DNA from: Sphingomonas rubra
GTDB taxonomy: Bacteria > Pseudomonadota > Alphaproteobacteria > Sphingomonadales > Sphingomonadaceae
Length of the DNA: 64,000 nucleotides
Reading direction: 5' to 3'
Assembly (NCBI RefSeq): GCF_900115745.1
Contig: NZ_FOXP01000001.1
Location: 372,001 to 436,000, forward strand
Shown: positions 53,192 to 61,660 of the stretch, piece after piece
Layout: every line of letters starts with the position of its first letter
Numbering within the stretch: position 1 is the first letter of the stretch
Made by a program: the position numbers and the translations under genes
Notes under the pieces: model-generated
Database searches by the model: none
Told to the model about the DNA's origin: nothing
What the model saw: the letters and a program-made list of their open reading frames with translations, nothing else

Positions 53192-54427
53192 TCAGGCCGC
53201 AATGATGGTGGTGGTTTCGATGTTGCCGCGCATGAACCCGCCGGGGTTCCAGATCGGCTTCATCGGCTGAGCGACACCGTTGGCGTTCCAGCAGCGCACC
53301 ATGATGGGGTTGGGACCGCGCCTAAGCGGCACGCGACCATCCCAGCGCCGGAAGCTATACTTGCCCTCATCCGGTCCGAGCGTCGTCCTGTACCAAGTGC
53401 GGCCACCATCGGATGAGACATCGACCTTGGCGACGCCGCAGTCGCCGCCCATCGCGATCCCGCCAACCGGGATGGACGCTTCATAGGCGATCACCTGGCC
53501 ATCCGGCAGGCTGGTCATCCAGCTACGCGGGATCATGCGGTTAATCGGGACGGTCGGGAAGTCTTTCTGTCCCGGCATCACGTTGGCGCCCGGCGTCGCC
53601 GGGATCTTGTAAGCCTTGGCCATCCAATATTGGTCGTCAGGGCCGGGCAGCACCTCGATCGCGTTCAGCATCTTGACCCAATAGGTCGAGTACCAGCCCG
53701 GCACGATCAACCGGCAAGGGAAGCCGTTGAGGAGCGGCAGCTGCTCGCCGTTCATGCCGAAGGCGATCATCACCTCGCCGTCGCGGGCATGGTCGAGCCC
53801 AAGCGCCTTCTCGAAGTCGGGGGCGCCAGCGACGACCGGCTGATCGAGAGCGCCGAAGCGTACCTGTACCGCGCCTGCTTTGACCCCGGCGAGATCAAGC
53901 ACGTCGCGCAGGCGCACACCGAGCCATTTGGCATTGCCCATCGCGCCGTTGCCCCATTGCGCGCCGGCGACACGCGGCTGGAACAACCCACGGCTGTTGC
54001 CCGAGCACTGATTGACCGCTGCCATCTCGACGCGCGGCAGGCGCAGCAGTTGGGCAAGGCTGATCGACAGCGGTCTGTTGACGTGGCCGAAGACCTTGAG
54101 GCGAAAGCTCTCGACGTCGATCGAGGTCGGGATGTCGGCCCAGTGCCAGCGGACGAAGAACTGGTCGTTGGGCGTGAACACCGACTTGTCGAACACGTCC
54201 ATCGGCGTCTCCAACAGCGGAGGATGGATGCGTTGGAGGATCATGCTGCCCTTGCCAGGAAAGGCGCTGGTCATCGGCCGCTCGGCATTGCCGCCAGGCA
54301 GCTTCAGGTCGACGAGCTGCTGCGCCAGCGCAGGTGCTGCGGCAAGGCCGGCGGTGCCGAGCGCCGTACGCCTGAGAAAGCGGCGACGGCTGGTTTCACG
54401 CGCCAGCGCGGCGTCAAAATTGTCCAT
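53192..54427 (-). CDS. sorA: Sulfite dehydrogenase molybdenum subunit SorA-like
   Basis: This 411-residue periplasmic enzyme oxidises sulfite to sulfate. A twin-arginine signal (TSRRRFLRRTALGTAGLAAAPALA) exports it folded. The molybdopterin site has Cys141 in VNQCSGNSRG, then GAMGNAKWLGVRLRDVLDLAG, and the C-terminal dimerisation domain of the sulfite-oxidase family follows. I chose the ATG at 54427 (MDNFDAAL); the longer frame into the upstream transporter gene is non-coding. It is 12 bp before sorB. Confidence 0.92.
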   Translation of the reverse strand: MDNFDAALARETSRRRFLRRTALGTAGLAAAPALAQQLVDLKLPGGNAERPMTSAFPGKGSMILQRIHPPLLETPMDVFDKSVFTPNDQFFVRWHWADIPTSIDVESFRLKVFGHVNRPLSISLAQLLRLPRVEMAAVNQCSGNSRGLFQPRVAGAQWGNGAMGNAKWLGVRLRDVLDLAGVKAGAVQVRFGALDQPVVAGAPDFEKALGLDHARDGEVMIAFGMNGEQLPLLNGFPCRLIVPGWYSTYWVKMLNAIEVLPGPDDQYWMAKAYKIPATPGANVMPGQKDFPTVPINRMIPRSWMTSLPDGQVIAYEASIPVGGIAMGGDCGVAKVDVSSDGGRTWYRTTLGPDEGKYSFRRWDGRVPLRRGPNPIMVRCWNANGVAQPMKPIWNPGGFMRGNIETTTIIAA

Positions 54428-54516
54428 GACAAGGCTCTCCTGTGGCCAGCCACGCTGGCGGATCGAAGGGGCGTTCTGCAAGTGATCGGACCGACTGATC
54501 CGATCATCAGGGTGGA

Positions 54517-55668
54517 TCAGTTCGGGGTAGCGATGCAGGGCGAGACGAACAGGTTGCCGCGCCATGCTCCGGCGAGCGTCTTGGCACCGACCAGCAGCCA
54601 CATCGCCGCGAGCGCGATCGTCAGCACCGTGCCGACGATACCGAAGAAGCCGAGGTTCAGCGTCGTACCGAGGCGGAAGGTGGCGACGGTGTAGACGCCG
54701 AGCGGGAAGGTATAGCCCCACCAGCCAAGGTTGAATGGGACGCCGGCGCGCCAGTAGCGGATGGTGATGAGCGTCGCGAGCGCCAGCCACCACAGGCCGA
54801 AACCCCACAGGCAGAGCCCGGCGACGACGCCGATCCCTTGCGCGACGGTACCGACACCGACCAGCCCGTGCGCCGCGAGGATCGCCGGCGCATCCGCCCC
54901 AAGCACCAGCATACCCAGCGCCCCGGTGCCGATCGGCCCCAGCGCGAGCCAGGAGGATGCCGCCATGCTCTCGTGCGGGAGCTTGTGGAGCGCCATGCGC
55001 AGGATCAGAATAGCGAGGATGCCAAACGCGACCGGCACCGAATAGGCCCACAGCACATACGAGGTCGCGAGCGTCACGATCTGCGCATGGGGATCGGTCA
55101 GATGCGGCGCGAGCAGCCCGCCGCTGGCACCCGCCACTTCCGCTGCGACGACCGGCAGCAGCCATACCGCGGTCATGCCGTCCAGGCTGTGCTCGTGGCG
55201 GGTAAACATCAGGTAGGGGATCAACACGCCGCAGGCGAGCGACATGGCGACGTCGATCCACCACAGGACGTGTGCGACCGGCACGATGCCGTTACCGAAT
55301 CGCGCGATCCCGAAGGCGAGACATCCGTTGATGATCGTCGCCAGGCCCATCGGGATGGTCCCGATGAACATCGACACGGTGTTGTGGCCGAAGATGCGCC
55401 GTGCCTCATGCCCGAACATCGCCCAGCGCGCGCCATAGAGACCGGCGAACAGGATGAAGAGCGCGATGTTGAAGAACCACAACACCTCGCCAATCGGTTT
55501 GAGCGCGGGGCCGATGCCGGGCACCTGCGGCAGCGCGAGAGCGAGGATGCCGGTGCCCATGGTCGCGGCAAACCAGTTGGGTGTGAACTGGCGGATCATC
55601 TCGCGCGGGTGATCGAGCCTGCTTAGCGGCTTGAGGCCGGTCAGGGCCGAAGGTGCGTCGGCAATCAT
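54517..55668 (-). CDS. TDT-family transporter (TehA/SLAC1/Ssu1 type)
   Basis: This 383-residue protein has ten membrane helices. The N-terminal signature FTPNWFAATMGTGILALAL is typical of the tellurite-resistance/dicarboxylate family, which includes the yeast sulfite pump Ssu1. WLLPVVAAEVAGASGGLLA is in the middle. Lying between a LysR regulator and sorAB, it is most simply read as a sulfite exporter. It is the first gene after lysR, overlapping it by four bases. The substrate is inferred. Confidence 0.85.
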   Translation of the reverse strand: MIADAPSALTGLKPLSRLDHPREMIRQFTPNWFAATMGTGILALALPQVPGIGPALKPIGEVLWFFNIALFILFAGLYGARWAMFGHEARRIFGHNTVSMFIGTIPMGLATIINGCLAFGIARFGNGIVPVAHVLWWIDVAMSLACGVLIPYLMFTRHEHSLDGMTAVWLLPVVAAEVAGASGGLLAPHLTDPHAQIVTLATSYVLWAYSVPVAFGILAILILRMALHKLPHESMAASSWLALGPIGTGALGMLVLGADAPAILAAHGLVGVGTVAQGIGVVAGLCLWGFGLWWLALATLITIRYWRAGVPFNLGWWGYTFPLGVYTVATFRLGTTLNLGFFGIVGTVLTIALAAMWLLVGAKTLAGAWRGNLFVSPCIATPN

Positions 55669-56537
55669 GCGACCTGCTCCTTGATGAGGTCCGTCAGCGC
55701 GTCGGCCGCGCGGGTGCGATAGCGTTCCTTGTGGCGCAGCGCGTGGAAGGCGCGATCGGGTAACTCAAGCGCCAGCTCGACCAGATCGCCGGCCTTGAGC
55801 GCGCGTGCGACGACCAATCGCGACAACACAGCGACGCCGGCACCGGCCTCGACCGCGGTACGCACCGCCTCGTTGGACGGCAGCGTCATCGCTACCGTCA
55901 GCTGGGCCGGATCAAACCCGCGCGTTCGCAGCACCTCCTCGAAGGTCGAGCGCGTGCCCGAACCCTGCTCGCGGACGATCCAGCGTGCAGCGCGAAGCCA
56001 GTCCTCGTCGACACGCTCGGCGTCCCTGCGTCCGACCAGCACCATCGGATCGCGTCCGACTTCCCAATGCGCCAGCGCTGGTTCGTCCACTTCGCCTTCA
56101 ACGAAACCGAGTTCCGCCGCTCCGCTAAGGACCTGCGCTGCCGCGCCTTCGGTGTTGTCGATCGCCAGCTCGACCGCGATCTGCGGGTGGCGCTCGTGGA
56201 AGGCGGCAAGCCTTGCGGGCAACCAGTAGCTTGCGATCGTCTGGCTGGCGACGATCCGCAACGAACCACGGGCAAGCCCGGCATAGTCCGCCAGCATCGT
56301 CTCGGCATGCGCTGCCCGCCCCAGCACCGCGCGCGCTTCCTCCAGAAAGCCGCGGCCCGCTTCGGTCAGCTCGATGCCACGCCCGACGCGGTGAAACAGA
56401 GGAACCCCGTAGCGCGCTTCGAGGGCCGCGACCGCGCCGGAGGCAGCGGACTGCGTGACGTTCAGCACCTCTGCTGCCTTGGTGACGTGTTCGCGCTCGG
56501 CGACACCGACGAATATTCTGAGTTGCTCCAGGGTCAT
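55665..56537 (-). CDS. LysR-family regulator of the sulfite genes
   Basis: This 290-residue regulator has the LysR helix-turn-helix MTLEQLRIFVGVAEREHVTKAAEVLNVTQSAASGAVAALE and a C-terminal effector domain (SLRIVASQTIASYWLPARL; EQGSGTRSTFEEVL). It resembles the YeiE/CbbR branch; YeiE is a known sulfite-responsive regulator in enterics. I chose the ATG at 56537. It is divergent from the sulfite-oxidase-family gene at 56684, with a 146-bp regulatory region between them, and co-directional with the TDT, sorA and sorB genes. Confidence 0.9.
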   Translation of the reverse strand: MTLEQLRIFVGVAEREHVTKAAEVLNVTQSAASGAVAALEARYGVPLFHRVGRGIELTEAGRGFLEEARAVLGRAAHAETMLADYAGLARGSLRIVASQTIASYWLPARLAAFHERHPQIAVELAIDNTEGAAAQVLSGAAELGFVEGEVDEPALAHWEVGRDPMVLVGRRDAERVDEDWLRAARWIVREQGSGTRSTFEEVLRTRGFDPAQLTVAMTLPSNEAVRTAVEAGAGVAVLSRLVVARALKAGDLVELALELPDRAFHALRHKERYRTRAADALTDLIKEQVA

Positions 56538-56683
56538 GCAGCTTATATCGCGCAATCTTATCGATACGACCAACCGTTTGATCCGTTTATTTCAATCTGG
56601 ATATCGGAACGATCGGTAATCCTTCGTCTGCGATAGTCTTGAAGGCTTGAAGCGATCCGCGCGCTTGCGGCGTTGGTTCGTCC
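56538..56683. promoter_or_regulatory. Shared promoter region of lysR and the divergent sulfite-oxidase-like gene
   Basis: This 146-bp A+T-richer gap (for this genome) contains short dyads such as TTATCGATA near 56560 and repeated GATC/ATCGG elements. It is the expected binding region of the LysR protein. I could not fix a single T-N11-A site. Confidence 0.5.
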
Positions 56684-57751
56684 ATGACTGATATGATTGA
56701 GCGCAAATCCGATCCCTACAACGCCGAGCCGACGCCCGGCGCGCTGATCGAGCGGTTCCTGACGCCGCAGGCGCTGTTCTACGTGCGCAGCCATGGTGCA
56801 GTGCCCGATCTGCCTGCCGATCACCGGATCGAAGTGAGCGGGACGGGCATGGCGAGCCGCTCCTTCTCGGTGGAGGAACTGAAAAGCGCGTTGGCCACGC
56901 GAACGGTGACGGCAGTTCTCCAGTGCGCCGGCAACCGGCGCACGGATCTCCAGCAGGTCGCTAAAACGTCCGGCGACCCCTGGGACGTGGGCGCGATCGG
57001 CAATGCGGAATGGACCGGCGTACGACTGTCCGACGTACTGGATGCCGTCGGTGCGCCGAATGCGTCCGACCTGTTCGTGGCGTTCACCGGCGCGGACGAG
57101 GTGGACGTCGAAGGCGAGGAAGCATTGTTCGGGGTCTCGATCGCCATGGACAAGGCGCGGCAACCCGACGTCCTTATTGCCTGGGCGATGAACGGCGAGC
57201 CGCTGACGCCCGAACACGGCGCACCGCTCCGCATGGTGGTGCCGGGCTATGCCGGGGTGCGGAGCGCCAAATGGCTGACACGGATCGAGGTGCGCGAGAC
57301 GCCATCCGACGCACCGATCCAGGCGCACGACTACAAGCTCTTTCCTGCCGATGTGACGAGCGACACCGTCGACTGGAGCCAGGGTCTGACCATCAATGCC
57401 ATGCCGCTCAACGCCGCGATCTGCGTGCCCGGCTCTGGCGAAAGCCTGCCGGCCGGGGAGGTGCGGATCGAGGGCTATGCCATCGCCTATGATCGCCGCG
57501 TCTCTCGGGTCGAAGTGTCGGTAAACGGTGGTCGCGACTGGCAACAGGCGACGTTCACCGATGATCCGGAGGCGCACTGGGGTTGGCGGCGCTGGACCCT
57601 CGACGCCACGCTCGCCAAGGGGCGCCAGCACCTTGTCGTGCGCGCCTTCGACGAGACTGGACAGGGTCAGCCCGAGCGGCCGGATACGGTGTGGAACTTC
57701 GCCGGCTATCTGTGCACCGCCTGGCATCATGTGCACGTGCTGGTCGAATGA
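56684..57751 (+). CDS. Cytosolic sulfite-oxidase-family molybdenum enzyme
   Basis: This 355-residue protein has no signal peptide. It has the sulfite-oxidase fold with the molybdenum Cys81 in LQCAGNRR, WDVGAIGNAEWTGVRLSDVLDAVG, and a C-terminal Ig-like dimerisation domain (RRVSRVEVSVNGGRDWQQATF, TVWNFAGYLCTAWHHVHVLVE). It differs clearly from SorA. It may oxidise cytosolic sulfite, but no electron-acceptor partner is next to it. It overlaps the mgtC-like gene at its end. Confidence 0.88.
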   Translation: MTDMIERKSDPYNAEPTPGALIERFLTPQALFYVRSHGAVPDLPADHRIEVSGTGMASRSFSVEELKSALATRTVTAVLQCAGNRRTDLQQVAKTSGDPWDVGAIGNAEWTGVRLSDVLDAVGAPNASDLFVAFTGADEVDVEGEEALFGVSIAMDKARQPDVLIAWAMNGEPLTPEHGAPLRMVVPGYAGVRSAKWLTRIEVRETPSDAPIQAHDYKLFPADVTSDTVDWSQGLTINAMPLNAAICVPGSGESLPAGEVRIEGYAIAYDRRVSRVEVSVNGGRDWQQATFTDDPEAHWGWRRWTLDATLAKGRQHLVVRAFDETGQGQPERPDTVWNFAGYLCTAWHHVHVLVE

Positions 57752-58260
57752 TCGAAGCATCAGCGGCATCGGACCTCGGCTTCTGGATCGATGCGATCGG
57801 GCGGCTGGTGGTGGCGACCGCGGCTGGGATGGTGCTCGGCTGGGAACGCTCGCGCGAGAACCGGCAGATCATGGGATTGCGAACGCTGGGTCTGGTCGGT
57901 CTGGCGAGCTGCATCGCCGTGCAGGCGATCGTGCACAGTGGCTTGCCGAACGTAAACGCCGATGCCGCAGGACGGGCGATGCAGGGCATTCTGTCCGGCG
58001 TCGGCTTCATCGGTGCCGGCGCGGTGCTGCGGGTCGGCCAGGGTCAGGAAGTGCATGGATTGGCGACCGCCGCGTGCATCTGGGTCACGGCCACGATCGG
58101 CGCGGCAGCAGGGTTGGCGGTGTGGCCGCTCATCATCGGCGGGTTGAGCCTTGCGATGCTCGTACTGTTCGCGGGCGCTCCGCTCGAACGTCGCATTCGC
58201 GAGCGGGCCAGGCTGACTCCGGCAGAGGCCGACCGGAAGGATGCCGAGCGCAAGCCGTGA
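57748..58260 (+). CDS. MgtC/SapB family membrane protein (copy 2)
   Basis: This 170-residue protein has about five transmembrane helices, with GMVLGWERSRENRQIMGLRTLGLVGLASCIAVQ and ILSGVGFIGAGAVLRVGQGQEVHGLATAACIWVTATIGAAAGLAVWPL. It is a clear paralogue of 24777-25259 but of a different subgroup. The ATG overlaps the stop of the sulfite-oxidase-like gene. A link to Mg2+ or phosphate is not evident here. Confidence 0.9.
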   Translation: MIEASAASDLGFWIDAIGRLVVATAAGMVLGWERSRENRQIMGLRTLGLVGLASCIAVQAIVHSGLPNVNADAAGRAMQGILSGVGFIGAGAVLRVGQGQEVHGLATAACIWVTATIGAAAGLAVWPLIIGGLSLAMLVLFAGAPLERRIRERARLTPAEADRKDAERKP

Positions 58261-58311
58261 TCCCGCTGGTCCGCCCAGTGCCTGTCGGCGCTAAGAAGCG
58301 GCCAGGCGCTA

Positions 58312-59082
58312 TCAGGAGACAAGCCCCGCATCGGCCTGGCGCCGGACCTCATCGGCGATCGGATGCAGCTCGGCAGCGGGTCGCTCGCCCACTACACTAT
58401 AGCCGATCCCGTCGACAGCCCATGTGACCCGGCCCATGGTCCCGCTGGACGTGCTGGTCATGCTTGCGCTCTTGTCGATCTGCATGGGCCTCGTCAGCAC
58501 CGCGAGCTTCGACGCCTGCGGTCCATCGTAGAGGAGCAGTGCCGCAGGACCGTGGGGCGTCGCGACCAGCCGCCCCCCACCATAGCGATATCCCGCCGTG
58601 CTGAGGTCCGGGATCGTGACGCGCTCACCCAATCGAGCGGAGGTCCATCGGATCAGCATGGCGCGCTGGTCGGGGCCGATCTCCGCCGGTCGTATCCGGT
58701 CGGCGGCATAGACACGGAAATTGTCACTCGCCTCGTTGGCCAGCGCCGCGATACCCGCGCGGGGTTCGCCACTCCAACGCGCGCTCGACCAGCCCCCGCC
58801 AAACCCGACCGTCAACAGAAGCGACGCGGCGATGGCGAGTTGCCAACGCGGTTGGCGTTGCCGTCCCCTGATGGCTGCAACCCGCATCGTCGCCGGGATA
58901 GGTTCATCCGCGATCGGGGCGAACAGGGATGCAAGGGCTCGCGCCTGCTCCGCCTGCTCCCGCAAACGGGCATGCATGTCCGGCTGGCTTTCAAGGTAGG
59001 CGTCGACCAGGCGCTGCCGCTCGGGCGACAGCCTTCCATCGATCCACGCGGCCAGATCGTCTTCTCCGATCGGGCTGGTCAT
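58312..59082 (-). CDS. Membrane anti-sigma factor
   Basis: This 256-residue protein starts with a cytoplasmic anti-sigma domain (EDDLAAWIDGRLSPERQRLVDAYLESQP), has one transmembrane helix near residues 82-102, and ends in a periplasmic domain (RPAEIGPDQRAMLIRWTSARLG). Such proteins bind an ECF sigma factor and release it on an envelope signal. It lies directly behind the sigma gene with a four-base overlap, which is the usual partner order. No zinc-binding HxxxCxxC motif is seen. Confidence 0.88.
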   Translation of the reverse strand: MTSPIGEDDLAAWIDGRLSPERQRLVDAYLESQPDMHARLREQAEQARALASLFAPIADEPIPATMRVAAIRGRQRQPRWQLAIAASLLLTVGFGGGWSSARWSGEPRAGIAALANEASDNFRVYAADRIRPAEIGPDQRAMLIRWTSARLGERVTIPDLSTAGYRYGGGRLVATPHGPAALLLYDGPQASKLAVLTRPMQIDKSASMTSTSSGTMGRVTWAVDGIGYSVVGERPAAELHPIADEVRRQADAGLVS

Positions 59083-59588
59083 CGCACACTCCTCAATCGC
59101 GGCCGTTCACCCTCTCGGATGAGTGTCGCCAGACGGTCGCGCCCCCGCGATATGCGCGACATCACCGTTCCCAGCGGCACGCCGACGACGGCAGCGACTT
59201 CCCCATATGACAGACCTTCGACGGAAAGGAGGAGCAGCACCGTCCGCTGCTCCTCGGGCAACGCATCAAGTGCGCGCAACAGGTCTCGGTGGTACAGGCC
59301 TGCGTCCTGATCGGCCGGGCGGCCGAGCGCAGCGTCGTCCACGAGGTGGAGCGGAACCGCCGTACCTCGCCGGCTATGCTGCCGCTGATGGTCGACCAAC
59401 AGATTGTGCAGGATCGCATAGACCCAGGGGCGAACCTCCGTCCCGCGTCGTTGCCGCCAGCGCCCGACCGCGCGCTCAAGGCAATCCTGCACCAGGTCAT
59501 CCGCCATCGCCTGATCGCGCAACCACGACCGGGCATAACGGCGCAGACCGGGGACCAGGGGCTCGATCGCGGCGGCAAGCGGGTCCAT
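59079..59588 (-). CDS. ECF sigma factor
   Basis: This 169-residue sigma factor has region 2 (LRRYARSWLRDQAMADDLVQDCLERAVGRWRQ) and region 4 (LLLLSVEGLSYGEVAAVVGVPLGTVMSRISRGRDRLATLI), and nothing else. I chose the ATG at 59588, one base after the stop of the YVTN gene; a longer in-frame start is inside that gene. Its stop overlaps the anti-sigma start. It differs from the CnrH-like sigma at 44372. Confidence 0.92.
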   Translation of the reverse strand: MDPLAAAIEPLVPGLRRYARSWLRDQAMADDLVQDCLERAVGRWRQRRGTEVRPWVYAILHNLLVDHQRQHSRRGTAVPLHLVDDAALGRPADQDAGLYHRDLLRALDALPEEQRTVLLLLSVEGLSYGEVAAVVGVPLGTVMSRISRGRDRLATLIREGERPRLRSVR

Positions 59589-59589
59589 C

Positions 59590-61029
59590 TCAGTCGCGCT
59601 GCACCTGCACGATGCGGCCCGGTGCGCCATTCACTACCTCGGCGACCGCCAGAAAGCGCCGGGGGGCCGCTGCACTGCCCTGAACGATCTGCCGGATCGG
59701 ACCCGATGCGTTGACGATCGCCGCACCTGCCGGATTGCTCATGAAGTTCGCAAGCGGCTCTACCGCACCGCTGCCGTCCGCGTTGGCGGTGAGCACGAGC
59801 ATGTAAGGCTTCTTGGGCTGCAAACCGGTAACGGCACTCTGCACGACCTGAATGATGCCCTGGTCGAAGAGGGTAATGCTGCTTGCCGCACCATTGCCGC
59901 CAACCGGCCCCATGTTCAGATGCACCGCCTTGCCTGCCGTACCGAGCGGTTGGAGATTGTCGGTGCCGGGGCCTGTCGGAACAGCGTTCGGCACATAGGC
60001 GATCGCCTGCGGTGCCTGTCCGACCGGCACGGTGGCAACGACCTTGTTGCCGGCGGTGTCGATCGCGGCAAGTTCATCGGCATTCTCCAGCCCGACATAG
60101 ATGCGCCGGCCGTCGCCCGATGGCCAGACGCCGTGCGGCATCTTGCCGACCGGGATGGTGGCGACAAGCGCGAAGTCGGACGTGCGGAACACCTTCACCG
60201 CGTTTTCCCCGCCCACCGTGACATAGGCGAACTGTCCCTTGACCGTGCGGGCGAAGTTGACGTGATTGGTGATCGGTCCGGTATCCAGCACCTTGAGGAT
60301 CGCGAAAGGCGGCTTGGCATCGAATGCGACCGTCTTGCCGATGTCCTTCAGCGTGAACCAAACCTGCTTGCCGTCCGGCGTCGCGGCGATGTTGGGACAG
60401 AACGGACTCGGCTGCGCCACCTGTCCGACCTGCGCGTGGGTCGAGACATCGAACACGGCCAGCACCGGATTGAATGAGGAACAGACATAGCCGTATCGGC
60501 CATCGGGAGAGAAGATCGTCATCCCCGGACCACCGGGCGTCTTGATGCGACCGGTCTCCTTGTACGTCGTGGGGTCGAGCACGGCGATGTAATCCTCGCC
60601 GCGTACCGTGACCCACACCTCCTTGCCGTCCGGCGTGAAGAACGCCTCATGCGGACTGCGCCCGACATAGGTCGTGTGCTTGACGGTGTTGGTGGCGGTG
60701 TCGATCCACGACACGGCGTTGGATCCGATCGACACGACCGCCAGTGTTTTCCCGTCCGGCGAGAAGCCGAGGCCGTGAACCAGCACCTGCCCCTTGTAGA
60801 GCGGGGAAAAATTCATCGGCTGCGGATCGCCGAGCTTGATGACGCCGAGCAACCTGTTGTCGGCCGGGTCCGTTACCGACACCGTGTTGGAGAATTGTTC
60901 GGATGCATAGACGCGGTCGCGGTGGCTGACAGGCACGTCCTTGGCGTTCCACGGCGCCTGCTGAGCCATGGCAATGCCCGGTGCGGCGCTCATCAGCAAG
61001 GCGGCCGAGAGCAGGAAGGTCCGGATCAT
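59590..61029 (-). CDS. Secreted YVTN beta-propeller protein
   Basis: This 479-residue protein has a signal peptide (MIRTFLLSAALLMSAAPGIAMA) and five to seven propeller blades of the YVTN type, with repeated FSPDGKTLAVVSIGS, FFTPDGKEVWVTVRGED, FSPDGRYGYVCSS and TPDGKQVWFTLKDIG. The last ~110 residues form a different beta-rich domain. The biochemical role is unknown; propellers of this type often bind metals or ligands. It sits between a DUF305 gene (1-bp gap) and the sigma gene (1-bp gap). Confidence 0.85.
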   Translation of the reverse strand: MIRTFLLSAALLMSAAPGIAMAQQAPWNAKDVPVSHRDRVYASEQFSNTVSVTDPADNRLLGVIKLGDPQPMNFSPLYKGQVLVHGLGFSPDGKTLAVVSIGSNAVSWIDTATNTVKHTTYVGRSPHEAFFTPDGKEVWVTVRGEDYIAVLDPTTYKETGRIKTPGGPGMTIFSPDGRYGYVCSSFNPVLAVFDVSTHAQVGQVAQPSPFCPNIAATPDGKQVWFTLKDIGKTVAFDAKPPFAILKVLDTGPITNHVNFARTVKGQFAYVTVGGENAVKVFRTSDFALVATIPVGKMPHGVWPSGDGRRIYVGLENADELAAIDTAGNKVVATVPVGQAPQAIAYVPNAVPTGPGTDNLQPLGTAGKAVHLNMGPVGGNGAASSITLFDQGIIQVVQSAVTGLQPKKPYMLVLTANADGSGAVEPLANFMSNPAGAAIVNASGPIRQIVQGSAAAPRRFLAVAEVVNGAPGRIVQVQRD

Positions 61030-61030
61030 G

Positions 61031-61414
61031 TCAGTGCTCCATATGGCTGTGGTGGTCGCCGCCCTGCGTCGGGGCTGGCGTCGAAGGGGGTAGCGGCTGA
61101 CCGATCGCCAACTTCATGGCGGCGATCTCCTGCTGCTGATCGATGATGATCTCCTGCGCGATGCGCTTGAGCTGCTCGTTATGGCCGTAGCGCAGCTCTG
61201 CCACCGCCATATCAATGGCGCCCTGGTGATGCGGAAGCATCATCGCGACGAAATCGCGGTCGACGTCGCCGGACGGCTTGACCATCATGCCCGCCATCAT
61301 CCGGTCCATCGCGGCAGATACCATGCTGGCGTAGCCATCGGCGGGGGCGGCCGCGACTGCGCCGGTGAGCATGGCCGAAGCAGTCAGACCCAGCATCCAA
61401 TTTCGTCTACGCAT
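61031..61414 (-). CDS. DUF305 family secreted protein (sigma operon)
   Basis: This 127-residue protein has a signal peptide (NWMLGLTASAMLTGAVAAA) and a DUF305 domain with FVAMMLPHHQGAIDMAVAELRYG near residue 60 and a His-rich end (GGDHHSHMEH). The ATG at 61414 has AGGAGG in front; the longer frame is not supported. It is the first gene of the DUF305-propeller-sigma-anti-sigma operon. Its HHQGAIDMA motif is the canonical form, unlike the two copper-cluster copies. Confidence 0.9.
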   Translation of the reverse strand: MRRRNWMLGLTASAMLTGAVAAAPADGYASMVSAAMDRMMAGMMVKPSGDVDRDFVAMMLPHHQGAIDMAVAELRYGHNEQLKRIAQEIIIDQQQEIAAMKLAIGQPLPPSTPAPTQGGDHHSHMEH

Positions 61415-61443
61415 AAGCCTCCTGCGGATCAGTCTCGAAAGGG

Positions 61444-61470
61444 TAGACGACGCCCGTCGGGGTTTATTCC
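61444..61470 (-). promoter_or_regulatory. Candidate ECF sigma promoter of the DUF305-propeller-sigma operon
   Basis: On the minus strand GGAATA (61470-61465) and CGTCTA (61449-61444) are separated by 15 bp, the layout of ECF promoters. The start would lie about 22 bp before the ATG of the DUF305 gene. It fits autoregulation by the sigma factor in the same operon; the assignment is an inference from spacing and sequence type. Confidence 0.6.
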
Positions 61471-61660
61471 ATGGGTGAGCCAATTATTGATCCTCAGCAA
61501 AACAATCGTCTCATCGTGACCCTGCCGTTGGTTGACCAGGTCGCCGTCGGACAGCATATGCTCGGGCACGGCGATGGATTTCCGCCGGGCCATTCGGCCG
61601 AACCGCCCTCGCAAGGGCCGATGATTCCTACCAGGCGCCGTAAGGCAGCAAGGAGGAATC

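Noticed and set aside
53192..55264. A 690-codon frame fusing SorA with an upstream part
   Set aside because: The upstream part is another frame of the TDT transporter gene. The twin-arginine signal fixes the real SorA start at 54427.
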